Shown: piece by piece, positions 5,421 through 6,835 of the stretch
Layout: every line of letters starts with the position of its first letter
How positions within the stretch are numbered: position 1 is the first letter of the stretch
NCBI GenBank assembly: GCA_019421525.1
Contig: JAHZFC010000063.1
Coordinates: 1 to 6,835, forward strand
DNA length: 6,835 bases
From: Clostridiales bacterium
Lineage (GTDB): Bacteria; Bacillota; Clostridia; Oscillospirales; Oscillospiraceae
Reading direction: 5' to 3'
Notes under the pieces: model-generated
Databases searched by the model: none
Seen by the model: the letters and a program-made list of their open reading frames with translations, nothing else
What the model was told of the DNA's origin: nothing
Program-made: the position numbers and the translations under genes

Positions 5421-6835
5421 ATCAAGGCAGCGCCGCCCGGGCATCGTCATCATGGCCCGGCTCATCGCCCTGGTGGGCCCCCTGGCCTGGGTGATCGTTC
5501 TGGCGGTCATCGGCGGGGTGCTGGGCTTTTTATGCGCCATGGGGGTGACCATCTTCGGCGCTCTGGGGATCGCCAAGCTGCTGGGAGAGGCCGTGGTCCT
5601 GAGCTACGGCCAGATCATGGCCTGCGCCATCCTGTGCGGCGTGCTGCGGGGGGTGCTGCGCCTGTGGGAGCAGTACAGCAACCACTACATCGCCTTCAAG
5701 CTGCTGGCGGTGATCCGGGACAAGATCTTCAGGGCCCTGCGGGTGCTGTGCCCCGCCAAGCTGGAGAGCAAGCAGAAGGGGGCCATCATCGCCATGCTCA
5801 CCGCCGATATTGAGACGCTTGAGGTGTTCTACGCCCACACCATCTCCCCCATCTGCATCGCGGTGCTGGTCTCGCTGGCAGTGCTCCTCTTCGTGGGCTT
5901 TTACGCCAGCTGGTATCTGGCCTTGGCGGCCCTGGCGGGCTTCCTGGTCATCGGCATCCTGCTCCCCCTCATCTCCAGCGCCAAGCTGAGGCCCTCCGGG
6001 GTGGCCTACCGGAAGGAGTTTTCCGCCTTTAACGGCTACTTCCTGGACAGTGTCAAGGGGGTGAAGGAACTCGTGCTCCACAACGCCGGCCCTGCCCGGG
6101 CCGCCGAGGTGGACCGCCGGTCGGAAAAGCTCCAGGAGCAGACCACCGCCTCCCGTCGCGCCGCCGCCCTGGCCGCCGGCTCCACCGAGCTGTGCGTGTC
6201 TCTGTTCCTCCTCATCGCCCTGCTGGCCGGGGTGTGGCTGTACCTGTCCGGGGGGCTCACACTGGGGAGGACGATCGTGGGAGTGGTGACCATCTTCGGC
6301 TCCTTTGGACCGGTGATCGCCATCTCCGCCCTGCCGGGCAACCTGACCCAGACCTTCGCCAGCGGCGACCGGGTGCTGGACCTGCTGGAGGAGGCGCCAG
6401 CCGTCACTCCGGTGACCGACGGGGTAGACTTTGCCTTCGATCATCTGGAGGTGAAGGACCTCACCTTCTCCTATGAGAAAGAGCCGGTGCTCCGGGGGGT
6501 GTCCCTCGCCGCCCGGAGGGGGGAGATCGTGGGGCTGGTGGGCCCGTCGGGGTGCGGCAAGTCCACCCTGCTCAAGCTGCTGCTCCGGTTCTGGGAGAAG
6601 GACGGGGGAGAGATCCTCTACAACGGCACCGACGTGGACCAGATTAACTCCAAGAGCCTGCTGGACAACGTCACCATGGTCAGCCAGTCCACCTATCTCT
6701 TTGACGAGACCATCGAGGACAACCTGCGCATGGCCAAACCAGACGCCACAAGGGAGGAACTGGAGGAAGCCTGCCGCAAGGCCTCCATCCACGACTTCAT
6801 CCGCACCCTGCCCCAGGGGTATCAGACCCGGGTGG
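5413..6835 (+). CDS. Second ABC exporter half-transporter, probable heterodimer partner (3' end outside window)
   Basis: The frame runs from the ATG at 5413, overlapping the previous stop by 8 bases, to the right edge without interruption: 474 residues seen of an expected 570-600. A basic N-terminus (MVRSRQRRPG) precedes six predicted helices (near 20-42, 45-80, 141-162, 166-188, 258-278, 286-306). FNGYFLDSVKGVKELVLHNAG at 206-226 matches the cytoplasmic helix that in the partner reads FLDSVQGLKELKIFQADE, which shows the two genes are paralogues. The ATPase domain has A-loop Tyr354, Walker A GPSGCGKST at 377-385 and a normal Q-loop Gln425 (MVSQSTYLFDETIEDN). The LSGGQ, Walker B and H-loop motifs lie beyond the window. 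It is most likely the CydC-like partner of a heterodimeric exporter in the inner membrane, transcribed with ygbA. No substrate can be assigned. Confidence 0.88.
   Translation, partial: MVRSRQRRPGIVIMARLIALVGPLAWVIVLAVIGGVLGFLCAMGVTIFGALGIAKLLGEAVVLSYGQIMACAILCGVLRGVLRLWEQYSNHYIAFKLLAVIRDKIFRALRVLCPAKLESKQKGAIIAMLTADIETLEVFYAHTISPICIAVLVSLAVLLFVGFYASWYLALAALAGFLVIGILLPLISSAKLRPSGVAYRKEFSAFNGYFLDSVKGVKELVLHNAGPARAAEVDRRSEKLQEQTTASRRAAALAAGSTELCVSLFLLIALLAGVWLYLSGGLTLGRTIVGVVTIFGSFGPVIAISALPGNLTQTFASGDRVLDLLEEAPAVTPVTDGVDFAFDHLEVKDLTFSYEKEPVLRGVSLAARRGEIVGLVGPSGCGKSTLLKLLLRFWEKDGGEILYNGTDVDQINSKSLLDNVTMVSQSTYLFDETIEDNLRMAKPDATREELEEACRKASIHDFIRTLPQGYQTRV

Noticed and set aside
4533..5576. Long minus-strand open frame of 347 codons opposite the two ABC genes
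   Set aside because: It lies antisense to well-supported ABC transporter genes, its product is rich in Gly, Pro, His and Gln as expected for the shadow of GC-rich coding DNA, and no family is recognisable.
5530..6792. Long minus-strand open frame of 420 codons opposite the second ABC gene
   Set aside because: It is another GC-driven shadow; the + strand frame contains complete Walker A, A-loop and Q-loop motifs, while this one is low-complexity Gly/Gln/His sequence.

Overview
The window looks like chromosomal DNA from a GC-rich anaerobic Firmicute, most likely a gut clostridial lineage of the Oscillospiraceae/Ruminococcaceae kind. This is inferred from strong AGGAGG-type ribosome sites, consensus sigma-A promoters with 17-bp spacers, GC-rich codons, and the type of MATE and ABC proteins. 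No rRNA, tRNA or CRISPR array is visible.

Layout. Bases 1-1480 are a graveyard of insertion sequences: the last 22 codons of a probable IS110-type transposase (1-69), an AT-richer gene-free stretch, the N-terminal third of a DDE transposase (386 to about 845), and the C-terminal half of an IS110-family transposase (about 848-1389). The last two are joined in one reading frame, giving a chimeric ORF. Both fragments carry stops or frameshifts. Bases 1530-2984 hold a promoter and a full-length MATE-family efflux gene broken by one extra G in a GGGG run, which is either a pseudogene or a sequencing error. Bases 2985-3264 are non-coding, with two inverted repeats, one a 14-bp hairpin that may end MATE transcription.

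From 3265 to the right edge lies a compact operon: a near-consensus promoter, a very early terminator-like hairpin, operator-like palindromes and a strong ribosome site. These are followed by a YgbA-family (nitrous oxide-stimulated promoter family) cysteine-rich protein and two overlapping ABC exporter half-transporters. The first half-transporter resembles CydD. The second is its probable partner and is cut by the window end.

How the genes work together. The three operon genes overlap by 11 and 8 bases, so they are probably translated in a coupled way and act together. The two ABC subunits should form a heterodimeric exporter related to the CydDC thiol/haem-linked group. The cysteine-rich YgbA protein, linked in enterobacteria to nitrosative stress, suggests a redox, metal or nitric-oxide-related job. 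The substrate cannot be read from the sequence. The broken MATE gene and the transposon debris seem unrelated to the operon.
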